A stretch of DNA of 32,461 bases from an uncultured Bacteroidia bacterium (GTDB taxonomy: Bacteria > Bacteroidota > Bacteroidia > Bacteroidales > UBA932): positions 1 through 32,461 of the forward strand of contig CADAJF010000023.1 of NCBI GenBank assembly GCA_902788175.1. The letters run 5' to 3'. A program made the translations under genes and the position numbers. Shown here in pieces: positions 1-6,021 of the stretch (the first letter of the stretch is position 1; each line of letters begins with the position of its first letter). The notes beneath the pieces are model-generated. The model was not told the origin of the DNA and searched no databases. It worked only from the letters and a program-made list of their open reading frames with translations.

Positions 1-1
1 A

Positions 2-85
2 TTAACATAATCCCATCGGGATTGTGTAACAAGTCGCCGCGAGCGGCGCTTGTTTCCGCTTCGCACACAATCCGGATTATGTTAA
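2..85. repeat. Long imperfect hairpin at the left edge
   Basis: Positions 2-13 pair perfectly with 74-85 (12 bp, TTAACATAATCC / GGATTATGTTAA). After a 5-nt one-sided bulge (14-18), 19-27 pair with 65-73 (9 bp). The stem resumes at 29-33/49-53 and 35-39/44-48 with one extrahelical T. A long stem with extrahelical bases and a GTTAAGT at its right foot (81-87, fits GTTRRRY) resembles an integron attC. It could equally be a tyrosine-recombinase core site, the 3' terminal domain of the adjoining RNA, or a terminator read leftward. The window starts at its foot, so the outer flank cannot be examined. The structure is clear; its role is inference. Confidence 0.6.
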
Positions 86-142
86 GTACGCTCCGTCAGT
101 GAGTTGCGAGTGTCCTACCTCTGAACTCCCGGGCGAGGCGGC

Positions 143-1042
143 GGCAGGAAAGGGACTGGCGGCAGTGGTCGGGTTGCACCCGGCCCTTTGCCAGCCCCGC
201 ACCGGGTAGAGGAATCGGGGCCCCAATTTCCCCAATTCCTCCACCTCGGCGCCGTCACGCATAGCCATAGTGCTTCTCGACCGGCATCTCCCGCATTCAG
301 CGTCAAAGCAGTGCGAGCATCCTGCCGCCTTACGCAGCTCCGCTGCTGGGTCGTTCCAGGCCGTGACTCCTCTTCCTCCGCAAGCTCCGTCAGAAGAGTC
401 CCGTCCCTCCACTCCTCGGTACGGCTTCGCCGTGATTATACCTGGCCGCTATTCCTCCACACCTCCGCCGGGGTGAACCCCGCCGGAAGTGTTCCGGGCA
501 GCCAGGAGGCAGGCGTTCCGCCTGCTGGCGCAGACAAAGTCCGGCTAAACCGGCCTTAGACTGCGCCGATGGCTCCGCATCAGCAGTGTCAGCGCCATAC
601 TTCTATTCAGAGATCAGTGCCAGTTCGCGTAGACCGTCGTACACCGCGCCAACGTCAGTGCGTCGCTCACAGGGTGGGCCGTTCCGGCCCAGGCCACGGA
701 GGGAGTCTGCCCACCCGCAGCGCCGGTCTTTGTCGGGGTCTGGGAGCCAAAGGTCTCCCAGCCCTTGCACCGCCAAAGCCCGCCGCGTCCCCACACTGCC
801 AGACACCCTCCGTGGCCACGCTCCACTCGCTTCGCTCGTTCCGCGCCCTATGGCACTGGCAGACTCACAGCCGCCACACAAGGCCCCCGCCGCAACCCTC
901 GCGTCTGCGAGACTGCCAGCACCATAGGCCATCCAGATACTCACGCCCAAACCTCATCACAACCTCGACCGGCATCACCCGCCCGAAGGACGGCAAAAGG
1001 GTTTATATATACACCAAAGGAGGCAGCGGCTGACGCCGCTGC
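143..1042 (-). ncRNA. Candidate large structured RNA, family not recognised
   Basis: About 900 bases have no convincing ORF but dense helices: 143-154/184-196 capping 170-174/178-182; 205-220/230-245; 334-338/342-346; 418-425/429-442; 459-473/478-492; 501-515/519-529; 531-544/550-563; 676-681/685-690; a long-range stem 692-709/800-817 (17 of 18 positions) enclosing 740-746/755-761; a long-range stem 847-866/909-928; and 1023-1030/1035-1042. Five mismatches are A·C on the + strand (208/242, 216/234, 463/488, 854/921, 855/920). They become G·U pairs on the complement. Five A·A mismatches become U·U. This favours transcription from the - strand. Size and phage-like context recall ornate phage RNAs such as GOLLD and ROOL, but I recognise no signature of either. 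Ends are uncertain; the RNA may extend to the hairpin at 2-85. No convincing promoter was found. Confidence 0.6.
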
Positions 1043-1053
1043 GGGTTGTTTTC
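1023..1053 (+). terminator. Perfect 8-bp hairpin, terminator-like on +
   Basis: GCAGCGGC (1023-1030) and GCCGCTGC (1035-1042) form a perfect stem with a TGAC loop, followed by GGGTTGTTTTC. The T tract is interrupted, so this is a mediocre intrinsic terminator. If the structured RNA is read from the - strand, this is instead its 5'-terminal hairpin. The two readings cannot be separated from sequence alone. Confidence 0.35.
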
Positions 1054-1147
1054 AAGGTGATTGTAACGTTGCCAAGTCTCTGTAAATAAATTTGTTATTG
1101 TGCCGGATTTTTAGTAACTTGTATCCAGATTTGAAACAAGATACCTT

Positions 1148-1426
1148 ATGGAGAACCAGTTTGAACTGATGAACGCCCTGATCAATGCAATCACCGACGC
1201 CGTGACCACCTACGCCGGCGAGGTTGATATGTGGGACGGGACACCTATACTGCTTGTGAATGAAGAGGAAAGGGTGGCGACCATCGACCTTCCCGGAAGT
1301 CGGCCCGGCTGGGAGAAGTTCTCCCTGGAGGAGCTTGTCTGCGAGAGTGAAGATGGAACTCTCGAGCCCGACCACGATGCCATCTATGAACTGGCCAACC
1401 AGTTTGTAGACCTTCGACAGCGTTGA
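1148..1426 (+). CDS. Small acidic hypothetical protein, phage-like region
   Basis: A 92-residue protein, rich in Glu and Asp, with no signal peptide, membrane segment or family that I recognise. The N-terminal ~22 residues could form an amphipathic helix (FELMNALINAITDAVTTY). A WDGTPILLV segment and ATIDLPG look like short beta strands, and the C-terminus is helical again. It is the first gene rightward of the structured-RNA region and lies 31 bp upstream of the next ORF. The ATG at 1148 is the only good start. A short TTTG at 1091-1094 could serve as a -33 element, but no matching -7 box is seen. It probably belongs to the same phage-like unit as the genes that follow. Function unknown. Confidence 0.6.
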   Translation: MENQFELMNALINAITDAVTTYAGEVDMWDGTPILLVNEEERVATIDLPGSRPGWEKFSLEELVCESEDGTLEPDHDAIYELANQFVDLRQR

Positions 1427-1457
1427 TTGAATTCATTTACCAACTACGGCCCAGCCA

Positions 1458-2237
1458 TTGCCCTGCTTAAGACTTGTAAACCGGGCTCCGGCTCATGCCA
1501 TAACACCGCTTGCCACTGTGCCACGTTTTTATCCGGATATTCTCATAGGCGATTGCTGGGCTTCCCTCGGCGATAAGACCTTCTATCACCGGAACGGCAA
1601 GTGCTACTACCGCAAGAAGGCCTCGCCGGTGTTCCCAGGTACTGACGGCCAACTGGATCAGGGGGCGCTCCATCACCGTGCCCTGGAAGCCTGGCGGAGT
1701 CAGCCCCAGGAGATTCAGGCAGTCTGGAACGAGTATGCCCAGAGCGTTCCCAGCCAGCGGTTGCCCTATGATCCTGGCACGTCCATATCCGGATACAACC
1801 TGTTCGTCTCCGCCTATCACGGTTTCGCCCAGTTGGGGGATGAGCACGTACCGGTCCCGCAGCGAAAGTGCTCGTTCCCGGTATTCCATCTGGATTTCGA
1901 GTCGGCCATGGTCGTAAACTCGTCCAACCTTCTGTTGAAGTTCCGTTCAACATCCAGCGAGAATGCCGGTTCCTCACGTTACCATTATCTATTGAAACTC
2001 CAACTGGAGCGCCCGGGCTATGGCAAGAATCCTGGACTGATGCGCAATTTCCTCGCCCTGCCAGGACCTTCCGGCGATGGGACAGAAATATCGTTTCTCA
2101 TCAGAGATTACCGCCGGATCTGGGGGCACGACCTGCCGGAATTCCAGGCACACTGCAAGTATCTTCTTCTCGACTCCGTGACCGGTTTCCGGTGCAGATT
2201 CAAGGAAAAATCTTTCCAATTTTCTTACGGATTTTAG
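1458..2237 (+). CDS. Beta-rich protein with shared N-terminal module, no ATG start
   Basis: A 259-residue reading frame of the same layout as the genes at 2369 and 4953. The shared module runs over residues ~25-120: a GDCWASLGDKTFYHRNGK strand region, then a helical segment ending AWRSQPQEIQAVWNEYA, then ISGYNLFVSAYHG. The remainder is predicted beta-rich with no recognised domain. There is no ATG anywhere near the 5' end. The listed start is TTG at 1458, and the frame is open back to 1431. By comparison with the two sister genes the protein should begin near codon 24, where no ATG, GTG or TTG is present. It may use a rare start or be a 5'-decayed copy. It ends with TAG, and the following 130 bp are AT-rich and hold the promoter of the next gene. 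Likely phage structural or accessory; function unknown. Confidence 0.5.
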   Translation: MPCLRLVNRAPAHAITPLATVPRFYPDILIGDCWASLGDKTFYHRNGKCYYRKKASPVFPGTDGQLDQGALHHRALEAWRSQPQEIQAVWNEYAQSVPSQRLPYDPGTSISGYNLFVSAYHGFAQLGDEHVPVPQRKCSFPVFHLDFESAMVVNSSNLLLKFRSTSSENAGSSRYHYLLKLQLERPGYGKNPGLMRNFLALPGPSGDGTEISFLIRDYRRIWGHDLPEFQAHCKYLLLDSVTGFRCRFKEKSFQFSYGF

Positions 2238-2282
2238 CGGTTGTTTATAGGTATTTACACTTTAAATAAAAAGTCGTAACTG

Positions 2283-2316
2283 CTTGTAAATCATTGAAAA
2301 AGTTTTCGTATATTTG
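2283..2316 (+). promoter_or_regulatory. Bacteroidota-type promoter for the gene at 2369
   Basis: TATATTTG at 2309-2316 is an exact match to the Bacteroidota -7 consensus TAnnTTTG. A CTTG at 2283-2286 sits 22 bp upstream as a partial -33 element. The predicted transcript would start near 2323 and carry an A+T-rich leader of about 45 nt to the ATG at 2369. The AT-rich stretch 2238-2368 contrasts with the GC-rich coding DNA on both sides. Confidence 0.6.
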
Positions 2317-2368
2317 TTACAGGAAGAATGCAAATTCGACTTGAAACTTAACCTATACTTAAACTTTT

Positions 2369-3337
2369 ATGATAGCGCTTCCTTCCATTGCTTTCGGGGG
2401 CTTTTCTGGGTCGGCAAAGGGTGTTACGGCTCGCCAAGTAGGCGGCCGTAGCATCCTTTCCGTTCGGACTTGGCCAACTGGAGCCACTACCAATGCCCAG
2501 GTAGCCCGCCGCGCCTCTCTGGCGAAAATCTCCAAATCCTGGAAGCTTCTCACCTCCGACCAAATGCACGACTGGGACCGGCTGGCAGAACACGCCAGCG
2601 GAGTCTCCGTATTTGGCAAGAAGGCTGAGATTTCAGGAATGAACCTCTACATCCGCCTCAATGTCAACAGGGCTATGGCAGGTGAGGCTCTTCTTACTAC
2701 GGCTCCGGAGTCAAATATGGCGGTCCCAAATGTAGAATACACTCAGGTAGTCATCACTCCTCAGCTGATGGTCATCAATGGTATCCGTCACCAGTCCTCT
2801 CCGTACAAACTCGTTGTGAAGATGTCCGTCTCCCAGAGCGCCGGAGTTTCCAACGGCTGGAGCAAGACCGTTATCGTCACGCCCGGTATGGAGGACGACT
2901 GGGGTGAGGCCAACGTGACCAGGCTCTACCTGAAGACAATCGGAGTAGAACCGGTGCCGGGCGAAAAGGTGTTCGTCGAAGTTTACTGGCTGGACACCTC
3001 GACAGGCTTTACCGGTCAGACGGCAAGAGAATCTGTTGTAGTTACCGGAGAATCCTCTTACGCCGGCCGCGTTCGTGCTACGATGGACAATCTTCGCCCT
3101 GATGAGGAAAGCCACGTGGCCGCACTGGATGTGGATTTCTCTACCGGTGCTCCGGTAGCCGTTTTCAATGCTGAATGCCTCGGTCATAGCAACGTGGCAA
3201 GTTCCGAGGTCTATCTGGACCAGCAACTACCAGCCGAGATTATCGGTACCGGCATAGCTATTGGCCGTTCCTGCGAAGACTCCGGTCATATCAATGCCCA
3301 GTCCTACCTTGTATATATGTACAATCGCGACGGATAG
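2369..3337 (+). CDS. Beta-rich phage-like protein with shared N-terminal module
   Basis: A 322-residue protein, probably a virion-surface or tail-associated protein by context (inference). Residues ~4-100 carry the module shared with the genes at 1458 and 4953: PSIAFGGFSGSAKG, then SWKLLTSDQMHDWDRLA, then ISGMNLYIRLN. The opening FSGSAKGVTARQVGGRS and the W..L..Q..W pattern resemble the DUF6266-like proteins of Bacteroidota, a tentative assignment from memory. Residues ~105-322 are strand-rich and end SYLVYMYNRDG. The start is the ATG after a good promoter. The frame ends at TAG (3335-3337) but stays open for 25 more sensible codons to TAA at 3413-3415. A recent nonsense mutation or amber readthrough is therefore possible. 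Confidence 0.65.
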   Translation: MIALPSIAFGGFSGSAKGVTARQVGGRSILSVRTWPTGATTNAQVARRASLAKISKSWKLLTSDQMHDWDRLAEHASGVSVFGKKAEISGMNLYIRLNVNRAMAGEALLTTAPESNMAVPNVEYTQVVITPQLMVINGIRHQSSPYKLVVKMSVSQSAGVSNGWSKTVIVTPGMEDDWGEANVTRLYLKTIGVEPVPGEKVFVEVYWLDTSTGFTGQTARESVVVTGESSYAGRVRATMDNLRPDEESHVAALDVDFSTGAPVAVFNAECLGHSNVASSEVYLDQQLPAEIIGTGIAIGRSCEDSGHINAQSYLVYMYNRDG

Positions 3338-3415
3338 TCTCAATTGACTTTTGCCCACCGTGGTGGTCCGTACTTCACTCATACCGAAGTATTCGGCGCT
3401 GGCATCATCTACTAA
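3338..3415 (+). other. In-frame 25-codon extension behind an amber stop
   Basis: Directly after the TAG at 3335-3337 the same frame continues for 25 codons, starting SQLTFAHRGG and ending FGAGIIY, before TAA at 3413-3415. The composition is protein-like (aromatic and glycine-rich, like the C-terminal strands of the parent). The stretch ends just before the next gene, with no separate start codon. It may be the original C-terminus of the upstream protein. Confidence 0.35.
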
Positions 3416-3433
3416 TCCCAAAACTGAAAAGCC

Positions 3434-4198
3434 ATGTTCAACAGTACAGGAAATAACTTCGGTGCCGGCCAGATCCAGTTCAAGGATTACCAGGCCCCGA
3501 ATTACGTTGTGCTCAACGCCAAGCTTACCTTTGACCCGGCCAATTCGGATTACCAAGCATGCAACCAGTTGGAAATATACGTCCCGGATCTGACCATTGA
3601 TCGCAGCGCCGTCGGCGGCGTGTTTATCCGCTTCATCGAAACCCAGACTTACTCCTGGGGAGATTCGGTCTATGATGGCGGTACTGTCCTCAAGTCATGG
3701 ATCAAGGACAAGAACACCATCGTCATCGAGAAGCAACCCTGGTTTGACCAGAATGGCCCTCTCACTATCTACATCCTGACGCTGTATCCGCAACTCAATC
3801 AGGGTGCAAATACCATCAAAGGCACAAAGCAGCGCCTGACGGTGACCACGGAAGGTAATTACCTCCGGTTCTCCAGCGACACCTTCATTGTGGTGTTCGA
3901 CCACTGGGTATTCATGCACCTGCAGTTCTCCAGCTGTTCCTATGCCCAGCGCGACCTTCCCTGGGAAGCGACGTTTGAGCAGATGCCGGCAAATGTTACT
4001 GCAGACGTGCCGGTCCCCGGTGGTGGAAACCAGTTCCACCAGGACTGCTTCGGTATGGGAGAGTGCCACATCGAGAACAAGATCTTCACGATGGACCGCC
4101 GAGTAGCGGGCTTCTGGGATACCGGACGTGAGCCGTTTGCCTTCGCCTTCCTCGTGAGGGAGGGAGAGGGGCTCGAACCGGAGCCTGTAGAAGAATAA
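3434..4198 (+). CDS. Hypothetical beta-rich phage-like protein
   Basis: A 254-residue protein with no signal peptide, TM segment or recognised domain. It is aromatic-rich and strand-rich throughout. Examples are LEIYVPDLTIDRSAVGGVF near residues 46-64 and the long aromatic stretch around FIVVFDHWVFMHLQF (about 152-166). It has an acidic Glu/Pro-rich C-terminal tail (EGEGLEPEPVEE). The C-terminal part MGECHIENKIFTMDRR is distinctive but unknown to me. It does not share the N-terminal module of its neighbours. The start at 3434 follows the previous frame by 18 bp if the extension at 3338-3415 is translated. The gene ends 14 bp before the holin-like gene, consistent with one late operon. A virion or tail-fibre component is plausible from position only. 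Confidence 0.6.
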   Translation: MFNSTGNNFGAGQIQFKDYQAPNYVVLNAKLTFDPANSDYQACNQLEIYVPDLTIDRSAVGGVFIRFIETQTYSWGDSVYDGGTVLKSWIKDKNTIVIEKQPWFDQNGPLTIYILTLYPQLNQGANTIKGTKQRLTVTTEGNYLRFSSDTFIVVFDHWVFMHLQFSSCSYAQRDLPWEATFEQMPANVTADVPVPGGGNQFHQDCFGMGECHIENKIFTMDRRVAGFWDTGREPFAFAFLVREGEGLEPEPVEE

Positions 4199-4212
4199 TC
4201 TGAATTGATGCC

Positions 4213-4482
4213 ATGTCTCAGAGGAAGAAAATAGAACTCACGCGCCTGCAGGGCATCATCGCTGTGGCCAGTTTTAGCAGCGGCGTCCTGATTGCCTCCG
4301 TGTGCCTGTTCTTCATCCCGCCGCTGGGTGAGATAGCCAACTCCGCGATTTCAATCGTGAGCGAGTTGCTCGTCCTCTGCGGGGCTATCCTGGGCGTCAA
4401 AGCATCATACGATGTCAAGTTCCGGAAGTTCGAGGCTGAACTCCGGGAGGTCATTGAAAACGAGAAACAACCTACAACCTAA
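4213..4482 (+). CDS. Holin-like small membrane protein
   Basis: An 89-residue protein with two hydrophobic segments, about residues 14-37 and 41-62, joined by a short PPLGE turn. They are flanked by a basic N-terminus (MSQRKKIELTRLQG) and a charged C-terminal helix (VKFRKFEAELREVIENEK). Short length, two TM helices, a charged tail and a position immediately before a spanin-like gene (3 bp gap) match a class II holin layout. Holins are too diverse for a firm call by motif. A generic small membrane protein remains possible. ATG at 4213 is preferred; no in-frame ATG lies nearby. Confidence 0.5.
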   Translation: MSQRKKIELTRLQGIIAVASFSSGVLIASVCLFFIPPLGEIANSAISIVSELLVLCGAILGVKASYDVKFRKFEAELREVIENEKQPTT

Positions 4483-4485
4483 CCT

Positions 4486-4956
4486 ATGAACCGCTTCGTG
4501 CCACTGTTCCTGCTCCTCGCTGCCACCTCGTGCGGCTCTCTCCGGAGAGTCGCCGAGGTTGACAGCACCCGCGTGGAAGTCAGGACCGAAGTGAAAACCA
4601 TTCACGACACCGCCTGGATGGAACTGCCGGTCATTGTGGAAAGAGTGGCCACACTGGACACTGCCTCTGTTCTGGAGAACAAATACGCCCGTTCAGAGGC
4701 TTCTGTGTCCGGCGGAATTCTTTCTCATTCGCTGGAGACCAAGCCGGTCAAGCAGCCGGTGGCCGTCGAGAGCCGGGAAATCGTTCGCGATTCCATCGTC
4801 TTCCGTGATAGAGTTGTCCATGAAGATATCTACATCGAGAAGCAGCTGAACGGCTGGCAGAAGTTCCGTCTTAGGATGGGTGATGTGTCCCTCATTCTGA
4901 TTGCTATCGCAATACTATACCTTTTGTTCAACAAACTTAACCTTTTCAAACTATGA
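4486..4956 (+). CDS. Unimolecular-spanin-like lipoprotein
   Basis: A 156-residue protein with an N-terminal lipoprotein signal (MNRFVPLFLLLAATSC, lipidated Cys at 16), a Val/Glu/Arg-rich periplasmic middle region (about 20-130) and a C-terminal TM helix (about 133-151, VSLILIAIAILYLLF). An outer-membrane lipid anchor at one end and an inner-membrane helix at the other is the defining layout of phage u-spanins such as T1 gp11. These join the two membranes at the end of lysis. The pre-TM motif EKQLNGWQKFRLRMG resembles Bacteroidota prophage proteins found beside holins. It follows the holin-like gene by 3 bp and overlaps the next start by ATGA. The architecture is seen; the lysis role is inferred. 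Confidence 0.6.
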   Translation: MNRFVPLFLLLAATSCGSLRRVAEVDSTRVEVRTEVKTIHDTAWMELPVIVERVATLDTASVLENKYARSEASVSGGILSHSLETKPVKQPVAVESREIVRDSIVFRDRVVHEDIYIEKQLNGWQKFRLRMGDVSLILIAIAILYLLFNKLNLFKL

Positions 4957-5651
4957 AGTACATTCCTTCTATCGCGTTCGAAGAGATGTCCGGTAGCGCC
5001 AAGGGCGTGACCGCGGCCAAGATGAAAGGCCGTAAGTACATCAAGAACCGTGGTTACGGCAGCGGCATCCGCACCAGTGACCAGGCAAAGGTCAAGGGCG
5101 TCTTCAAGATGCTCACGACCAAGTGGAAGAGTTTGACCAACGAGCAGATCCTCGCCTGGAACAAACTCGCTCTCTCTCAGGAAGGCCGTTCCGTCCTCGG
5201 AACCAAGGCCAAGATCTCCGGTGCCAACCTGTTCACCCGTCTGAACTTCTGGGTTGTCACCTGCGGCGGCCAGGTGATGGTCACCCCTCCGAGCCTCGTT
5301 GGTGTGGAATCTCCATCCACCGCGACCGTGGTCTGCACCAACCAGGCGTTCACCTTCAAGCTCGACGAGGCCCTGGCCGACAACGGCGGCATCTTCCTCG
5401 TGATCGAGGCCTCCGAAGGCCAGAGCAACGGTGTGTCCCGCGCTCATGCAAAGGCCACCCAGATCAAGATGGTCGAAGAGCCGACCGATGCCGCAATCGA
5501 CATCAAGACCGACTACGAGACCAAGAACGGCGCCCTCAGCGCTGCTGCTCCGAAGGTCTTCTTCCGCTACTTCCTCGTCAACAGCTCGACCGGAGAGCGC
5601 TCCGTCTCGATGCTGGCCGAGGCCAAGTACACCGTCGTGAACGGTGGTTAA
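4953..5651 (+). CDS. Beta-rich phage-like protein with shared N-terminal module
   Basis: A 232-residue sister of the protein encoded at 2369. Residues 1-100 align clearly: KYIPSIAFEEMSGSAKGVTA against IALPSIAFGGFSGSAKGVTA, KWKSLTNEQILAWNKLA against SWKLLTSDQMHDWDRLA, and ISGANLFTRLN against ISGMNLYIRLN. The C-terminal ~130 residues are shorter and diverged but still strand-rich. They include NGVSRAHAKAT, which recalls NGWSKTVIVT in the sister. Its ATG overlaps the stop of the spanin-like gene (ATGA), so it is translationally coupled. It is the last gene of the cluster and is followed by a strong terminator. Duplicated virion, fibre or surface-protein genes are the best contextual guess; no biochemical role can be assigned. 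Confidence 0.65.
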   Translation: MKYIPSIAFEEMSGSAKGVTAAKMKGRKYIKNRGYGSGIRTSDQAKVKGVFKMLTTKWKSLTNEQILAWNKLALSQEGRSVLGTKAKISGANLFTRLNFWVVTCGGQVMVTPPSLVGVESPSTATVVCTNQAFTFKLDEALADNGGIFLVIEASEGQSNGVSRAHAKATQIKMVEEPTDAAIDIKTDYETKNGALSAAAPKVFFRYFLVNSSTGERSVSMLAEAKYTVVNGG

Positions 5652-5684
5652 CCGACGCAGAAGTTCCGCTTCTCTTCCAGGATT

Positions 5685-5715
5685 GCCCCGGTGTCGAAAG
5701 GACATCCGGGGCTTT
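5685..5715 (+). terminator. Intrinsic terminator ending the phage-like cluster
   Basis: GCCCCGGTGTC (5685-5695) pairs with GACATCCGGGGC (5701-5712) around a GAAAG loop with one bulged T, giving an 11-bp GC-rich stem. It is followed by TTTCGCTCTTC. The U tract is short, but the stem is very stable and sits 33 bp after the last cluster gene. Confidence 0.6.
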
Positions 5716-5720
5716 CGCTC

Positions 5721-5751
5721 TTCGGGAAATCAAAGAATTTCGCTACCTTTG
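5721..5751 (+). promoter_or_regulatory. Promoter candidate between phage-like cluster and obgE
   Basis: TACCTTTG at 5744-5751 matches TAnnTTTG exactly. TTCG at 5721-5724 lies 19 bp upstream as a weak -33 element. The predicted start is near 5758, leaving about 260 nt of leader to obgE. A second, weaker box (TTACTTTG, 5962-5969) lies closer to obgE, so two starts are possible. The rest of 5652-6021 holds the terminator, an inverted repeat and one small ORF, and nothing else that I can identify. Confidence 0.45.
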
Positions 5752-5829
5752 TACTTTGTATGAGGCCTGCCGCAGGTGGCTGTAGCGAAAAAAGTGAAGA
5801 AAATTGGCCTTCAAAACATTAAGTTCATT

Positions 5830-5974
5830 GACTGCAAAGTTGAAGTTACGAGGTTTTAACCCACCTGAATAATGGCAAAACACCGTAAAAATACGCAAGT
5901 AGCTTACAAATTTTTGATTGCACTTTTGGCTGATATTGTCCAAAATCCTGTTACCAGTTTGTTACTTTGCAGTC
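5830..5974. repeat. 11-bp perfect inverted repeat upstream of obgE
   Basis: GACTGCAAAGT at 5830-5840 is the exact reverse complement of ACTTTGCAGTC at 5964-5974. Each copy contains an ACTTTGCAGTC promoter-like -7/start segment, one on each strand pointing away from the interval. The arms flank a 43-codon ORF. Divergent promoters or a degenerate recombination site are both possible. Confidence 0.4.
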
Positions 5975-6000
5975 GAAAATCGGTCAAAAAGACCACTTAA
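5872..6000 (+). CDS. Possible small ORF, 42 residues
   Basis: ATG at 5872 opens a frame of 42 codons ending TAA at 5998-6000, 21 bp before obgE. The peptide starts MAKHRKNTQVAYKFLIALLA (basic head, then a hydrophobic stretch) and ends with a basic tail (SRKSVKKTT). That could make a small membrane-associated peptide. Against it: it overlaps a promoter-like TTACTTTG and one repeat arm, and such short frames arise by chance in AT-rich DNA. Confidence 0.25.
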   Translation: MAKHRKNTQVAYKFLIALLADIVQNPVTSLLLCSRKSVKKTT

Positions 6001-6021
6001 AACATTGATTTAACGAAAGTT

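Noticed and set aside
143-1042. Group II intron, RNase P or 6S RNA
   Set aside because: I see no domain V-like hairpin with its typical sequence, no reverse transcriptase, and none of the conserved RNase P blocks. The helices do not form the single long open stem of 6S RNA.
77-1085. Several overlapping frames of 60-154 codons on both strands
   Set aside because: They are rich in Arg, Ser and Pro, overlap each other in all frames and show no recognisable protein. Such frames arise in GC-rich structured DNA, and the helices explain the region better.
2-2370. Integron gene-cassette array
   Set aside because: Only one attC-like hairpin is seen. The gaps at 1427-1457 and 2238-2368 have no second copy, and no integrase is in view.
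1148-5651. Whole element using TAG as a sense codon
   Set aside because: Only one frame profits from reading TAG as sense. The gene at 1458 ends in TAG with no sensible continuation, and host genes use TAG as stop.
5743-5943. A 66-codon frame on the - strand
   Set aside because: It overlaps the promoters and inverted repeat upstream of obgE, has no recognisable features, and runs against the flow of both neighbours.
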